Of a DNA stretch of 64,000 bases, positions 51,598 through 60,703 are shown piece after piece. Within the stretch, counting starts at the first letter, position 1, and each line of letters starts with the position of its first letter. The notes under the pieces are model-generated. The model had not been told where the DNA came from, ran no database searches, and saw nothing but the letters and a program-made list of their open reading frames with translations. The translations under genes were made by a program, and so were the position numbers. Source of the DNA: Orenia metallireducens (GTDB lineage: Bacteria; Bacillota; Halanaerobiia; Halobacteroidales; Halobacteroidaceae); NCBI RefSeq assembly GCF_001693735.1, contig NZ_LWDV01000008.1, positions 621,643 to 685,642 of the forward strand. The letters are read 5' to 3'.

Positions 51598-51759
51598 ATG
51601 AACAAATATAAATGCATAATCTGTGGTTATACTTATAACCCTAAAAGAGGTGACAGAACTCAGGGAGTAGAAGAAGGAACTTCTTTTGAAGAGTTATCTG
51701 AGAGTTGGCGCTGTCCAACTTGTAGAGCACAGAAGATGGATTTTAAGGAGGTCAAGTAA
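51598..51759 (+). CDS. Rubredoxin
   Basis: A 53-residue rubredoxin: KCIICGYTYNPKRGD supplies the first CxxC (Cys6, Cys9) and WRCPTCRAQKMDF the second (Cys40, Cys43), coordinating one iron. It carries single electrons to flavodiiron protein and rubrerythrin, both encoded just downstream. GGGAGG precedes ATG, and its stop is followed directly by the fprA ATG with no gap. At 53 residues it is a standard small rubredoxin. Confidence 0.93.
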   Translation: MNKYKCIICGYTYNPKRGDRTQGVEEGTSFEELSESWRCPTCRAQKMDFKEVK

Positions 51760-52923
51760 ATGAAAGCAGTTGAGATTAAAGAGAATATTTATTGGGTAGG
51801 AGGTATCGATTGGGATTTAAGAGATTTTCATGGTTATCTAACACAAAGGGGATCTACTTATAATGCCTATCTAATCATTGATGAGAAGATAACTCTCATT
51901 GATACTGTCAAGCATTACCTTTATGATGAGATGATAGCCAGAATCTCTGATATAGTAGATCCAACTAAGATTGATTACATAATTTCTAACCATGTAGAGA
52001 TGGACCATTCAGGTGGTTTACCTAAGTTGATGGAAGTAGCAACAAATGCTAAATTAATTACTTCTCCAAAGGGGAAAGCTGGGTTAATAGCACATTATAA
52101 GAAGGATTGGGACTTCCAAATTGCTAAATCAGGGGAATCTCTTAATATAGGAAAGAGAAATCTAAACTTTGTTTTAACACCAATGGTTCATTGGCCTGAC
52201 AATATGGTTACATATATACCAGAAGAAAAGTTATTATTCTCTAATGATGCTTTAGGTCAACATTATGCTAGTGCTGAGCGTTTTGATGATCAAACTGATT
52301 TTGATATTGTTATGGAAGAGGCTAAGAAATATTATGCTAATATAGTAATGCCTTATGGAAGACAGGTACAAGGTGTTTTAAAGGCTGTAGCAGATTTAGA
52401 TATTGATATAATTGCACCTTCCCATGGAGTAATTTGGAGAACCTTTGTTCCAGAGATTATAGAAAAGTATAAAAAATGGTCAGCTAACGAATATGATGAG
52501 AAGGCATTGATTATATATGATAGTATGTGGGATTCTACTAAAAAGGTGGCTTATGCAATTCAGAGTGCTTTTGAAGAGAAGGGTATCAGTACAAAGATAT
52601 TAAATTTAGATGTCAATCATCGTTCAGACATCATTACTGAAGTGTTAACAGCTAAGTATATCTGTGTAGGATCACCAACTTTAAATAATAATATGTTACC
52701 ATCTGTAGCAGCATTTTTAACATATTTAAAAGGCTTAGCTCCTAAGAATAGAATAGGGCTTGCTTTTGGCTCTTATGGTTGGGGAGGGCAGAGTATTGGT
52801 CAAGTAGAAGATGTACTAAAGGAATGCAAGTTTGAAACCCTTGATCCAATCAAGGTTCAATATATACCTGACGAAAGTCAGTTAGAAGAGATTAAAAATA
52901 GTTTGAAGGAGGAGATTGAGTAA
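51760..52923 (+). CDS. fprA: Flavodiiron protein (FprA, O2/NO reductase)
   Basis: A 387-residue class A flavodiiron protein. The metallo-beta-lactamase-like diiron domain has NHVEMDHSGGL (HxExDH, residue about 79) and IAPSHGVIW (about 223); the flavodoxin domain begins ALIIYDSMWDSTKKVAYAI (about 250) with GSPTLNNN and AFGSYGWGGQS for FMN binding. It reduces O2 to water (or NO to N2O) with electrons from rubredoxin, whose gene abuts it. Its stop overlaps the desulfoferrodoxin start (TAATGG). GGAGG lies inside the end of the rubredoxin gene. Confidence 0.94.
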   Translation: MKAVEIKENIYWVGGIDWDLRDFHGYLTQRGSTYNAYLIIDEKITLIDTVKHYLYDEMIARISDIVDPTKIDYIISNHVEMDHSGGLPKLMEVATNAKLITSPKGKAGLIAHYKKDWDFQIAKSGESLNIGKRNLNFVLTPMVHWPDNMVTYIPEEKLLFSNDALGQHYASAERFDDQTDFDIVMEEAKKYYANIVMPYGRQVQGVLKAVADLDIDIIAPSHGVIWRTFVPEIIEKYKKWSANEYDEKALIIYDSMWDSTKKVAYAIQSAFEEKGISTKILNLDVNHRSDIITEVLTAKYICVGSPTLNNNMLPSVAAFLTYLKGLAPKNRIGLAFGSYGWGGQSIGQVEDVLKECKFETLDPIKVQYIPDESQLEEIKNSLKEEIE

Positions 52924-53303
52924 TGGGTACTAAATTGAGAGAAGTCTATAGATGTAACCATTGTGGCAATGTAGTAGAGGTTGTGCAAGCTGGACCAGCT
53001 CCACTAGTATGCTGTGGAGAGAAGATGGAAAAATTAGATGCTCAAACAGCAGACTATACTACTGAAAAGCATGTACCAGTAGTAGAAGAGGTTGAAGATG
53101 GAGTTAAAGTAACTGTTGGAAGCACTCTACATCCAATGACTGAAGAGCATTTGATTAAATTTATCGAAGTATTAACAGAGGATAAGGTACTTCGTGCTGA
53201 GCTAGAAGCTGGTCAAGAGCCAGTAGCTGAATTTAAAGTGTCTAAAGATGAGATTGTAGATGTTAGAGAGTTCTGCAATCTTCATGGTTTATGGAAAGCT
53301 TAA
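52923..53303 (+). CDS. Desulfoferrodoxin (two-iron superoxide reductase)
   Basis: A 126-residue protein with an N-terminal desulforedoxin domain (YRCNHCGNVVEVV and VCCGEKMEKL, four cysteines) and a superoxide-reductase domain (TEKHVPVVE, TLHPMTEEHLIKFIEV, CNLHGLW). It turns superoxide into peroxide, to be removed by the rubrerythrin encoded 90 bp downstream. The start overlaps fprA by one base. This is the class I form; the class II form is at 45613-45960. Confidence 0.94.
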   Translation: MGTKLREVYRCNHCGNVVEVVQAGPAPLVCCGEKMEKLDAQTADYTTEKHVPVVEEVEDGVKVTVGSTLHPMTEEHLIKFIEVLTEDKVLRAELEAGQEPVAEFKVSKDEIVDVREFCNLHGLWKA

Positions 53304-53393
53304 AAAGTAGTGTATAGTGTACAGTTGACAGTTAATATAAAAAGTAATTTTTAAACTATCAACTAATAATTAATAATTTGGAGGATGATAAGT

Positions 53394-53969
53394 ATGGCTA
53401 GTTTAAAGGGAACAAAAACAGAACAAAATTTATTAAAGGCATTTGCTGGAGAATCCCAAGCAAGAACTCGTTATACATATTTTGCATCTCAAGCTAAAAA
53501 GGAGGGTTTCCGCCAAATCGAAGCTATCTTTTTAGAGACTGCTAGAAATGAGAAGGAGCATGCCAAAGTATTCTTTAAGTTCTTAGAAGGTGGCAATGTA
53601 GAGATTACTGCTGCTTACCCTGCTGGAGTAATTGGAACAACTGAAGAGAACTTAGAGGCTGCTGCTGCTGGAGAGAATGAAGAACATACTGAGCTATATC
53701 CAGAATTTGCTCGTGTAGCAGATGAAGAAGGTTTCCCAAAAATAGCTGTAGCTTTTAGAAAGATTGCTGAAGTAGAGGTAGAGCATGAGAAGAGATATTT
53801 AAAGTTATTAAAAAATGTAAGAGAAAATAAGGTATTTGCTAAGGATAAGACTGTAAGATGGAAGTGTGATAACTGTGGTTATGTACATGAAGGTGATAAA
53901 GCACCTAAGAAATGTCCAGCATGTGCTCATCCACAAGATTTTTTTGAATTAAAAGAGACTAACTATTAA
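53394..53969 (+). CDS. Rubrerythrin, copy 2
   Basis: A 191-residue rubrerythrin: ferritin-like domain with AFAGESQARTRYTYFA, ETARNEKEHAKVFF and EVEVEHEKRYLKLL, then a rubredoxin-like C-terminus WKCDNCGYVHEGDKAPKKCPAC. It reduces H2O2. GGAGG lies 9 bases before ATG 53394; the GTG-type starts upstream overlap it. A short GTGTATAGTGTACAGTTGAC repeat-like stretch lies between it and desulfoferrodoxin (53306-53330), so it may also have its own promoter. Strong terminator follows. Confidence 0.94.
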   Translation: MASLKGTKTEQNLLKAFAGESQARTRYTYFASQAKKEGFRQIEAIFLETARNEKEHAKVFFKFLEGGNVEITAAYPAGVIGTTEENLEAAAAGENEEHTELYPEFARVADEEGFPKIAVAFRKIAEVEVEHEKRYLKLLKNVRENKVFAKDKTVRWKCDNCGYVHEGDKAPKKCPACAHPQDFFELKETNY

Positions 53970-53983
53970 AAGTTAAAAATCAT

Positions 53984-54028
53984 AAAGAGCTTCACCTACT
54001 GATAGATTGTAAGTAGGTGAAGTTCTTT
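53984..54028 (+). terminator. Terminator after rubrerythrin 2
   Basis: Arms AAAGAGCTTCACCTACT / AGTAGGTGAAGTTCTTT (one G-T pair) with an 11-base loop. Confidence 0.85.
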
Positions 54029-54233
54029 AATTTAAAAGTGTAATTTTTCCTCAATATAAGTGGAAATAAATATAGTTAGTGAAGGAAGGTATTTTAGATG
54101 AAATGTTTAAGTATGTTATAGATTAAGATTTAGATTAAGTTATTAAATTAGAATCAATTTATTTTAAATTTAATAACTAGCTACTTTATGCAAACGATTC
54201 CTTATTGTTTAAAAATTATTAAGGGTGATAATA

Positions 54234-55793
54234 GTGATTTATCTATCTAAAAGAAGGCATGGCAAATTGTTATACATCTTATTGAATAACCCGAAAGTGA
54301 CCATTAATCAATTAGCTAAGAGGTGTAAGGTCTCTTCTCGCACGATTAGAAGTGATTTAAAAAAGTTAGAGGAGAAACTAAATTGTATTGGGGTTATTTT
54401 ACATAAGAAACCAGGTGTTGGAGTTTGGTTAGAATCAGAATATGATAAGATAATGTGGTTGAAAGAACATATATTAAAAGCGATAACCTTTAAGAGTAAT
54501 TTTTCACCTTCAGATCGAAGAAAAGAGATAATAAAAATATTATTGGAAGATAAAAGTTATAATTGTAGTCTATTGGCACAAGAGTTATATGTTAGTAAAT
54601 CTACAATTAGTAAGGACTTAGGGGAGATTAGGAAATGGCTTAGCAATTATAACTTAACTCTACAAAATAGTCAGCAATCTGGTATTGAAATAAAGGGAGA
54701 AGAGAGGCATTTAAGAGTAGCAATAGTGGAAATATTATTTAGGCTTATGAAACAGGCAGATTTAGAAGAGATAAGTAAATTACTTGAAGACAATCACAGT
54801 GTTAATCCTAAAGATTATGAAGTTTTAAAGGATTTTTCTGCTGAAGTAGATTTAAAGAAGATTAAAGAGATAATATATTCTCAGGAGATTAAAGGTAAGT
54901 TCTTATTTACCCAGATTAGCATTTTAGCTATTATCTTTTATATTAGTATAAGTATAAAGCGATTTAAGCAGGGAAAGAAAATCAAATTATTAGAAAAGGA
55001 TATCATTAGATTAAAGAGATTAAAGTTATTTAAATTAGCTAAGATTATTGGAAAGAAGGCAGAAGAAGAATTTGGCTTCTTAATTTTAGAAGATGAACTG
55101 TGTGGAACTTTTATACAGTTTTTATGTGCAAATATATATTATGATAATACATTAACTACTAAAGAGGAAATTTCAAAGAGAATCAATAAGACTGTCATGG
55201 AAATAAGTAGAAGGTTCATTGACTTAGTAGAAGATGAATTAGGTGTGAATTTAGCAGATGATATAAATCTATTTTTAGATTTGATATTACATGTAAGGCA
55301 CATTTATAATCATTTTAGATATCAAGTACCTAAGATCGTTGTGAATGAATTGGATAATATTATACTAAATAGGATTAAAGAGAATAATCCTAACATAATT
55401 GAGATATCGAATAAAATTATAGATATCTTTAGCCAGTACCAGATAAATATCTTAAGTGAGAGAGACATTGATTATATAGCTATATTATTATTGTCAGCTG
55501 TTGAAAAATTTACAGAGAAGACAAAAGCTATAATTATTAATAATGAAACTTTTGCAATTAATGAATTAATGATTAATAGATTAATATCAAGTATATCAAA
55601 CTTAGAGATAATAGATCATATTTATAATCAAGATATCAATCATAAGAAATTAAAGGGTGCTGATTTAATTATTACTTCTAATCAACTAGTTACTTTGCCA
55701 GAAGCTATAGTGATTAGTCCCTTAGTCAAACAAGAGGATATTCAATTAATCAGAAGTAGAATTAAATTATTAGCAGAAGATAAGGCTTTATAA
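54234..55793 (+). CDS. BglG/MtlR-like transcriptional regulator, copy 1
   Basis: A 519-residue protein with two N-terminal helix-turn-helix units (TINQLAKRCKVSSRTIRSDLKKL at 20-45 and CSLLAQELYVSKSTISKDL at about 105), then a long helical region with weak similarity to PTS regulation domains (PRD), and a C-terminal EIIB-like end (GADLIITSNQLVTLPEAIVISPL). That is the layout of the MtlR/LicR/BglG-type activators. PRD histidines are few, so phosphorylation control is uncertain. No PTS genes are near. GGGTGAT supports GTG 54234. It is a paralogue of the next gene. Confidence 0.75.
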   Translation: MIYLSKRRHGKLLYILLNNPKVTINQLAKRCKVSSRTIRSDLKKLEEKLNCIGVILHKKPGVGVWLESEYDKIMWLKEHILKAITFKSNFSPSDRRKEIIKILLEDKSYNCSLLAQELYVSKSTISKDLGEIRKWLSNYNLTLQNSQQSGIEIKGEERHLRVAIVEILFRLMKQADLEEISKLLEDNHSVNPKDYEVLKDFSAEVDLKKIKEIIYSQEIKGKFLFTQISILAIIFYISISIKRFKQGKKIKLLEKDIIRLKRLKLFKLAKIIGKKAEEEFGFLILEDELCGTFIQFLCANIYYDNTLTTKEEISKRINKTVMEISRRFIDLVEDELGVNLADDINLFLDLILHVRHIYNHFRYQVPKIVVNELDNIILNRIKENNPNIIEISNKIIDIFSQYQINILSERDIDYIAILLLSAVEKFTEKTKAIIINNETFAINELMINRLISSISNLEIIDHIYNQDINHKKLKGADLIITSNQLVTLPEAIVISPLVKQEDIQLIRSRIKLLAEDKAL

Positions 55794-55935
55794 TTTATAT
55801 AGTATTTTATAATAGAATGTAAGTAATTTATCTGGCTTTAGGAATTTTTATTTAATATCATATAACCCTTACTTTGCCAGAAACCTAAAGATAAAAAACT
55901 TAATTTAAAAAGCAAAATAATCATTTAACAACCTA

Positions 55936-56068
55936 ACCTGTATAAAATAATATCTAGTTTATATTAATACTCAATCTAAGATCTTCTGTTTAGATATAAT
56001 AGCATAAGATTATAAGTAATATACCTATTTAAAGTTAAATTTTATTACTTTATACAGGTATTTTTTTA
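55936..56068. promoter_or_regulatory. Long-range inverted repeat ending in a T-run
   Basis: ACCTGTATAAAATAAT (55936-55951) can pair with ATTACTTTATACAGGT (56044-56059), one mismatch in 16, across 92 bases; the right arm is followed by ATTTTTTT. It lies in the leader of the second regulator gene and could be a terminator, or a conditional one controlled by RNA binding. The rest of the 305-bp gap is AT-rich. Confidence 0.4.
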
Positions 56069-56098
56069 TTTAGTTTAATACTTATAGGAGGGTGAAGT

Positions 56099-57649
56099 GT
56101 GTTAAGTTTATCTAAATATAGATACAATAGAATTATAGATATATTATTGAAAACTGACACAATAGTTACTATTAAAGAGTTAGCAAATAGATGTAGTGTC
56201 TCTTCTAGAACTATTAGGTCTGATTTAAAACAGTTAAAGGTAGAGCTAGAGAAATTCAATATTTATCTATATAAGAAACCAGGGATTGGTGTTTGGCTAG
56301 AGGGAGATGATAATGATAGAAAATTTCTAGAAGAAGAGATATCCCAAGAGGAAATAGAGTATATATCCTTATCTTCAACAGAAAGGGTAAAGGAGATAAT
56401 TAAGAGGTTATTATTAAATCAGAAAGATTATACTATAATAATGTTGGCTGAAGAATTAGCTGTAAGTAGATCTACTATTATTAAAGATTTGTTGGATGTT
56501 GAGCAATGGTTAAATAAATATAAGTTAAATTTAAATAGAGTAAGAAATTATGGTATTTATATACAGGGAAGAGAGATACATTTAAGAGAAGCAATGGTTA
56601 ACATTATCTTTGAGTTATTGGGTAATAAATTAGAAGAGATAAGCCACTTGCTAATGAATAATCAAAGTATTTATCCTCAAGACTATGATGTTTTACGAGA
56701 ATTTTGCTTTAATATAGATTTAAAGAAGATAAAGAGGATAATTGAGACTAATAGGATAAAGAATGATTATCTATATTCCCGTAGGTCCATCCTATATATT
56801 ACTTTTTATGGAAGTGTTGCCCTTAAAAGAATTAAAGAAGGAAAAGAAGTCAAATTAACTTCCCATGAATTAAGAGAATTGAACAAATCTAAACTGTATA
56901 AAATTGTAAAATTTTTTAGAATTATAGTAGAGAAAATAGTAGGATTAAAGATATCACAAGATGAATTTGGGAAAGCCTTTTTACAATGTTTATCAGAGGA
57001 GTTTTATTTAGATAAAAAGTTAGACGATGGTGAACAGGTTCTGGATAGAATAGATGAAGAGGCAATAGATATAATGAATAAGTTTATATCTATTGCTGAA
57101 AGAAGGCTTGGAATTAATATAGAAGATGATACTACTGCATACATGAATTTGATGTTATATATAAATCATCTTTTAAAGAAGTTTAAATACGGTATTAGTA
57201 GAAGTGTATTATCTGATATAGATGAAGCTATAATAGAAGAGGTTAGAGAACTTAATTCTAATATATTTGAAGTTGCTAATGAAATTAAAGGGATTTTTAA
57301 AGAACATTCAATAATAATAAAGGAATATGATATTGATCATATCGCTTTATTATTATTGTCGATATTTGAAAAAAGCAAGGATAAAATTAAGGCTTTACTT
57401 ATTTTTCATGAAAATAGGGTTATTAATGATTTAATTAGTATCCGTCTGACCAATAAGATGGCTAATCTCAAAATAGTTCAAACATTATATTATCATCAGG
57501 TGAATGAGGAAGCTTTAAAAAACGTAGATATTATTATTACCTATAAATATTTATCCCAAATTCCTGAAGCAATAGTGATAAGTCCTCTAGTTGATGATAA
57601 TGATATTCAAATAATTAATAATAAGATTAGATTATTTAAAGATAATTAA
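56099..57649 (+). CDS. BglG/MtlR-like transcriptional regulator, copy 2
   Basis: A 516-residue paralogue of the preceding gene, collinear throughout: first HTH TIKELANRCSVSSRTIRSDL, GIGVWLEGDD, second HTH IMLAEELAVSRSTIIKDLL, HLREAMVNIIFELL, and the C-terminal NVDIIITYKYLSQIPEAIVIS. GGAGGG precedes its GTG start by 6 bases. The two genes are in tandem with a 305-bp gap holding a long inverted repeat. Both lack nearby target genes of the PTS type, so what they control is not evident here. Confidence 0.75.
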   Translation: MLSLSKYRYNRIIDILLKTDTIVTIKELANRCSVSSRTIRSDLKQLKVELEKFNIYLYKKPGIGVWLEGDDNDRKFLEEEISQEEIEYISLSSTERVKEIIKRLLLNQKDYTIIMLAEELAVSRSTIIKDLLDVEQWLNKYKLNLNRVRNYGIYIQGREIHLREAMVNIIFELLGNKLEEISHLLMNNQSIYPQDYDVLREFCFNIDLKKIKRIIETNRIKNDYLYSRRSILYITFYGSVALKRIKEGKEVKLTSHELRELNKSKLYKIVKFFRIIVEKIVGLKISQDEFGKAFLQCLSEEFYLDKKLDDGEQVLDRIDEEAIDIMNKFISIAERRLGINIEDDTTAYMNLMLYINHLLKKFKYGISRSVLSDIDEAIIEEVRELNSNIFEVANEIKGIFKEHSIIIKEYDIDHIALLLLSIFEKSKDKIKALLIFHENRVINDLISIRLTNKMANLKIVQTLYYHQVNEEALKNVDIIITYKYLSQIPEAIVISPLVDDNDIQIINNKIRLFKDN

Positions 57650-57794
57650 GATTTTTATTAATGGAGACACCATTTAAATGATGTTTTTGAGATACAGGTT
57701 ATTGATAGTACAAATAAAAATTGACATTAAGCAGGAATTTACTAATAAATATAAAAAGTATAGGTAAATAATCCCACTTAAAGGAATGCTACTT

Positions 57795-58053
57795 ATGCCT
57801 AACACGGGAATGGAATTGCGCTTATCTATAAATGTACCACACCCATTTAGAGATATCAATAATTTAATATTAGATTTAAAAAGATATGCTAAAGAGATAC
57901 CTAACATATATTCTCTTATATCATGATTGAACATCAAAAGTATTTATTGAAACTTTATTAAATTTAAAATTAGCCTATGAGAAGAAACCTACTGCATGGG
58001 GTGATTACTGGCATGATACAAAGAATCAATATCATATAAACAATTTCAAATAA
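57795..58053 (+). pseudogene. Frameshifted relic of an unknown gene
   Basis: ATG 57795 opens MPNTGMELRLSINVPHPFRD, runs to a TGA at about 57924, and a +1 frame continues with TSKVFIETLLNLKLAYEKKP and GDYWHDTKNQYHINNF to TAA 58053. Both parts look like genuine protein (aromatic-rich, no low-complexity bias). I do not recognise the family. The minus-strand ORF across it is a shadow. Confidence 0.4.
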
Positions 58054-58239
58054 TTAAGATTTAAATTAGGGATTTAGTGTTACTATTTTTATTAGCAATG
58101 TCAATTTCTTGACATACTATCAGGAAACTATACTTTTTTAGAGGCTGTGGATAACTCTTATTTTTTTATAATTTTGATTTTGGAGTGAAAAAATTAGCCC
58201 TAAAGGATAAGTTTAACTAAAGTTCAGTAAGAAAAACAC

Positions 58240-58600
58240 TTACTTCACTAAGTTTTCTCTATGTTTGAACGAATCAAAAATTGAGCTAAAATTTAGGGTT
58301 GAAATAAGATTGGGATTAAAAGCCAAAATAAATGATGATAATTAGTATTTTGATTGCTAAGTGAGTGGGCTCTGCCACGAAGAGTTTTTTAAACTAGTAG
58401 GTTTGGTGGTTTTTTGGGTGCCCTGAAAAAGGACTATAAAAATTAAGATCCCAAGGAGGGTTATCTTTTCAAACTTAAAGAGTCTCTATTTATCGACTGA
58501 GGAAGTGCTCTTGAGGTGCAATGCTAAAATTTACTCGGAAACGTCCTGAAAGAAGTACTCTTGGGGTGAAAGATGATAAGTTTTCCCGAGATAGTTTTTA
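58240..58600. repeat. TIR repeat family, copy F (core only, degenerate)
   Basis: Contains GTTTGAACGAATC, GAGCTAAAATTTAGGG, GATTGCTAAGTGAGTGGG, CTCTGCCACGAAGAG, AGGAGGGTTATCTTTTC and two copies of GAAGTRCTCTTGRGGTG. The terminal inverted repeats are not visible. Between it and 58733 are words GTGGGCGGTAGCCCA that recur, similarly arranged, at 61010. The remaining part of 57650-58733 has no gene other than the relic. Confidence 0.6.
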
Positions 58601-58733
58601 ATATTAATTAATGGGACTTAGTAGTTAGTCTTTCGGTTAAAAATTAAATTTTAAGTAATAGAAGAGTGGGCGGTAGCCCATTTTGTTTTTATTAAGGAAA
58701 TTATTTTTAAAGTCTATAAAGAACATTAGCTAA

Positions 58734-59099
58734 TTACAATGAATCAAGATATTTTTTAGCTTCCAATTCATTTGAGAATATGCGATGCTGTTCAAAGACT
58801 TGTAGTGTTCTTTTTATTTGAAGTTCAGCTACTTTAGATTTAGATATTATAGTTGCGACTCCTTTAACCTCTTTTGCTATCATATTTTTTCTAAGTTTAG
58901 CAAAGATATCATTTACTTCTTTAGAATGAACAGGGTCACAAGAGATATCAAGACAGGTTGTAAAATTTGGTTTAGCTCTGTTGATAAGTTCATTGACTTC
59001 CTGAGTATATCTTTTTGCCTCTTTAAGATCTAATGCTTTAGTAAAAGTAATATATATTCTATTCTCTAAATCATTATATCTAACTCTGTAGTTTTTCAT
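58734..59099 (-). CDS. STAS/SpoIIAA-like small protein
   Basis: A 121-residue alpha/beta protein: MKNYRVRYNDLENRIYITFT gives two strands, then a helix (EAKRYTQEVNELINRA), strand FTTCLDISCD, helix, strand VKGVATIIS, and the C-terminal FEQHRIFSNELEAKKYLDSL often seen at the end of STAS-like or SpoIIAA-like proteins. Function unknown; no typical phosphorylated DSSG serine is present, so a sigma-factor antagonist role is doubtful. It is a single-gene unit; AGGAGAGT precedes the start on the minus strand. Confidence 0.5.
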   Translation of the reverse strand: MKNYRVRYNDLENRIYITFTKALDLKEAKRYTQEVNELINRAKPNFTTCLDISCDPVHSKEVNDIFAKLRKNMIAKEVKGVATIISKSKVAELQIKRTLQVFEQHRIFSNELEAKKYLDSL

Positions 59100-59346
59100 A
59101 TTTTACTCTCCTATAATAATTTTGCTTTAAACTGTTATTGTTTTGTTAGGTAAGTTTATATAATAACTCTATTATATCATTTATAAAAAATCAAAGAAAT
59201 AATAATTTTATATAATTTTAATATATAATTTGAAAATTGTGCAGAATTATATCCTAGTTTATATTGATAGCTTTAATTTTTATTATATAATGTAATATAA
59301 TTGACAATTATAATTAAATTTTACCATTTAATCATAATATGGAAAG

Positions 59347-59631
59347 GTGGTAATCATAATTAATGCTGTAATTAAAGAGCGTGATGAATGGAATACCTAT
59401 CCAGCGTTTAAAGAATTTAATAAGCAGATTAGAGGAATTTGCTTAAAGAAGAAAAGAAAGATAGTCTCTATTTTAATTGAATTAATTTTAGTTATTTCAG
59501 TAGCTAGTTATATAATAGATAGGAGCTACTTATTATATACAATTCCTTTCTTGCTAGTTATAGTTATTATACGTTGGAGAAAACCTATAGATACATTGGT
59601 TAGCTATGAAGAGTATAATCAGAATATTTAA
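59347..59631 (+). CDS. Small hypothetical protein with two membrane helices
   Basis: Up to 94 residues; two hydrophobic helices (IVSILIELILVISVASYII and LLYTIPFLLVIVII) with a basic KKKRK before the first. The only standard start, GTG 59347, overlaps the GGAAAGGTGG that would be the ribosome site, so the start is uncertain and could be a rare codon (ATA 59356 or ATT 59359). No family recognised. Confidence 0.45.
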   Translation: MVIIINAVIKERDEWNTYPAFKEFNKQIRGICLKKKRKIVSILIELILVISVASYIIDRSYLLYTIPFLLVIVIIRWRKPIDTLVSYEEYNQNI

Positions 59632-59835
59632 AAGTCGACTAGAAAATTTATTATAATTTTAGCTATAAATTTAATAGATCATTTTTCAAAGATACTAATT
59701 GAGATTTAGTATTTTTTATTATAGATATAAGTAGAGTAGTGATAGATTAGGAATTTTAATAGTTATCTTTCAATATTTTATAAAGTTGATTGGAGTATGA
59801 ATTTATTGATTTAGCTACAGACTAGATATAAGGAG

Positions 59836-60636
59836 GTGATAGTTAACAAAAAATCACTGGTTTTAGTTATTGTCTTGATTTTGATGGCTATTTTAAGCAA
59901 TTTAAAACCAGTATTTGCAGAAGAAATTCAAATAGAGTCGGTATTTGAAAAGGAGTTAGTAGTAAAAGAAGATACTATTTTGATTTTAAAGGGAGAAGTA
60001 GAAGGGGATAATAAACAAGTTAAAAGAGATTTAAGCTTGAGAATATTAAAGAGGTTAAGTTTAGACAATTGGCTAAATGATTCTACTCTTAAAACAGATG
60101 TAAAGTTTGCTAATATTTATGGAAATGAAGGTGAAGAGATGATGGTTACTCTTTCTCTTCCTAAAGATAATGGATTATTAGCAATCTTTGTCCAATCAGG
60201 CTCTGGATACCAGCTTGAACTGGTTATAAAAGGTATGCTCCCCATAACAGGTCTTAACTTTATTGAAATTCCTGATTTAAAATATAAAGCTATAGTAGTA
60301 GATGAATATTTAGATGAGCGCTTTGGTGCTTTTTTTGAAAGTAAGAGTAAGTCTATATATATTATAGATAAAGATTTAGCCATAAAAAAAGTTTGGGAAA
60401 GAGTGTCTTATTTAAAAGTAGCTAAACCTCTAGAAGAAGGATGGCTTATTAATTTAGAAGAGGTAGATATATCTTTTAATTCTAAAGGGAAGATTATAAT
60501 TAGAGGGAAGAAACGGGAATTAAAGGTGGAAAATTTAGAGCAAAGTGAAGGTCAAGAGATTAGTTCTTTAGATATTCAGGAGCTTTATCTCTGGAAACAA
60601 GATAGATTATTATTTAAAGAGGTAAAATCCCCTTAA
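59836..60636 (+). CDS. Secreted or anchored hypothetical protein
   Basis: Up to 266 residues with an N-terminal signal peptide (NKKSLVLVIVLILMAILSNL, then KPVFAEE with a likely cleavage after FA). The mature part is beta-rich and polar with no known domain (VKEDTILILKGEVEGDNKQV; GKIIIRGKKRELKVENLE). The perfect ribosome site AAGGAGGTGAT overlaps the only usual start (GTG 59836); no ATG stands where one would expect it, before the AACAAAAAATCA that codes NKKS. Function unknown. It ends with a good terminator. Confidence 0.55.
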   Translation: MIVNKKSLVLVIVLILMAILSNLKPVFAEEIQIESVFEKELVVKEDTILILKGEVEGDNKQVKRDLSLRILKRLSLDNWLNDSTLKTDVKFANIYGNEGEEMMVTLSLPKDNGLLAIFVQSGSGYQLELVIKGMLPITGLNFIEIPDLKYKAIVVDEYLDERFGAFFESKSKSIYIIDKDLAIKKVWERVSYLKVAKPLEEGWLINLEEVDISFNSKGKIIIRGKKRELKVENLEQSEGQEISSLDIQELYLWKQDRLLFKEVKSP

Positions 60637-60672
60637 AAGGATTTGATTTATAAATAGTGGTTCTTTATCTAG

Positions 60673-60703
60673 AGCTCTATCTATATATAGATAGAGCTTT
60701 TTT
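60673..60703 (+). terminator. Terminator after secreted hypothetical
   Basis: Perfect palindrome GCTCTATCTATA and its complement (60674-60697) followed by a T-run. Confidence 0.85.

Noticed and set aside
57674..57937. Minus-strand 87-codon hydrophobic ORF
   Set aside because: It lies opposite the plus-strand relic and has no ribosome site.
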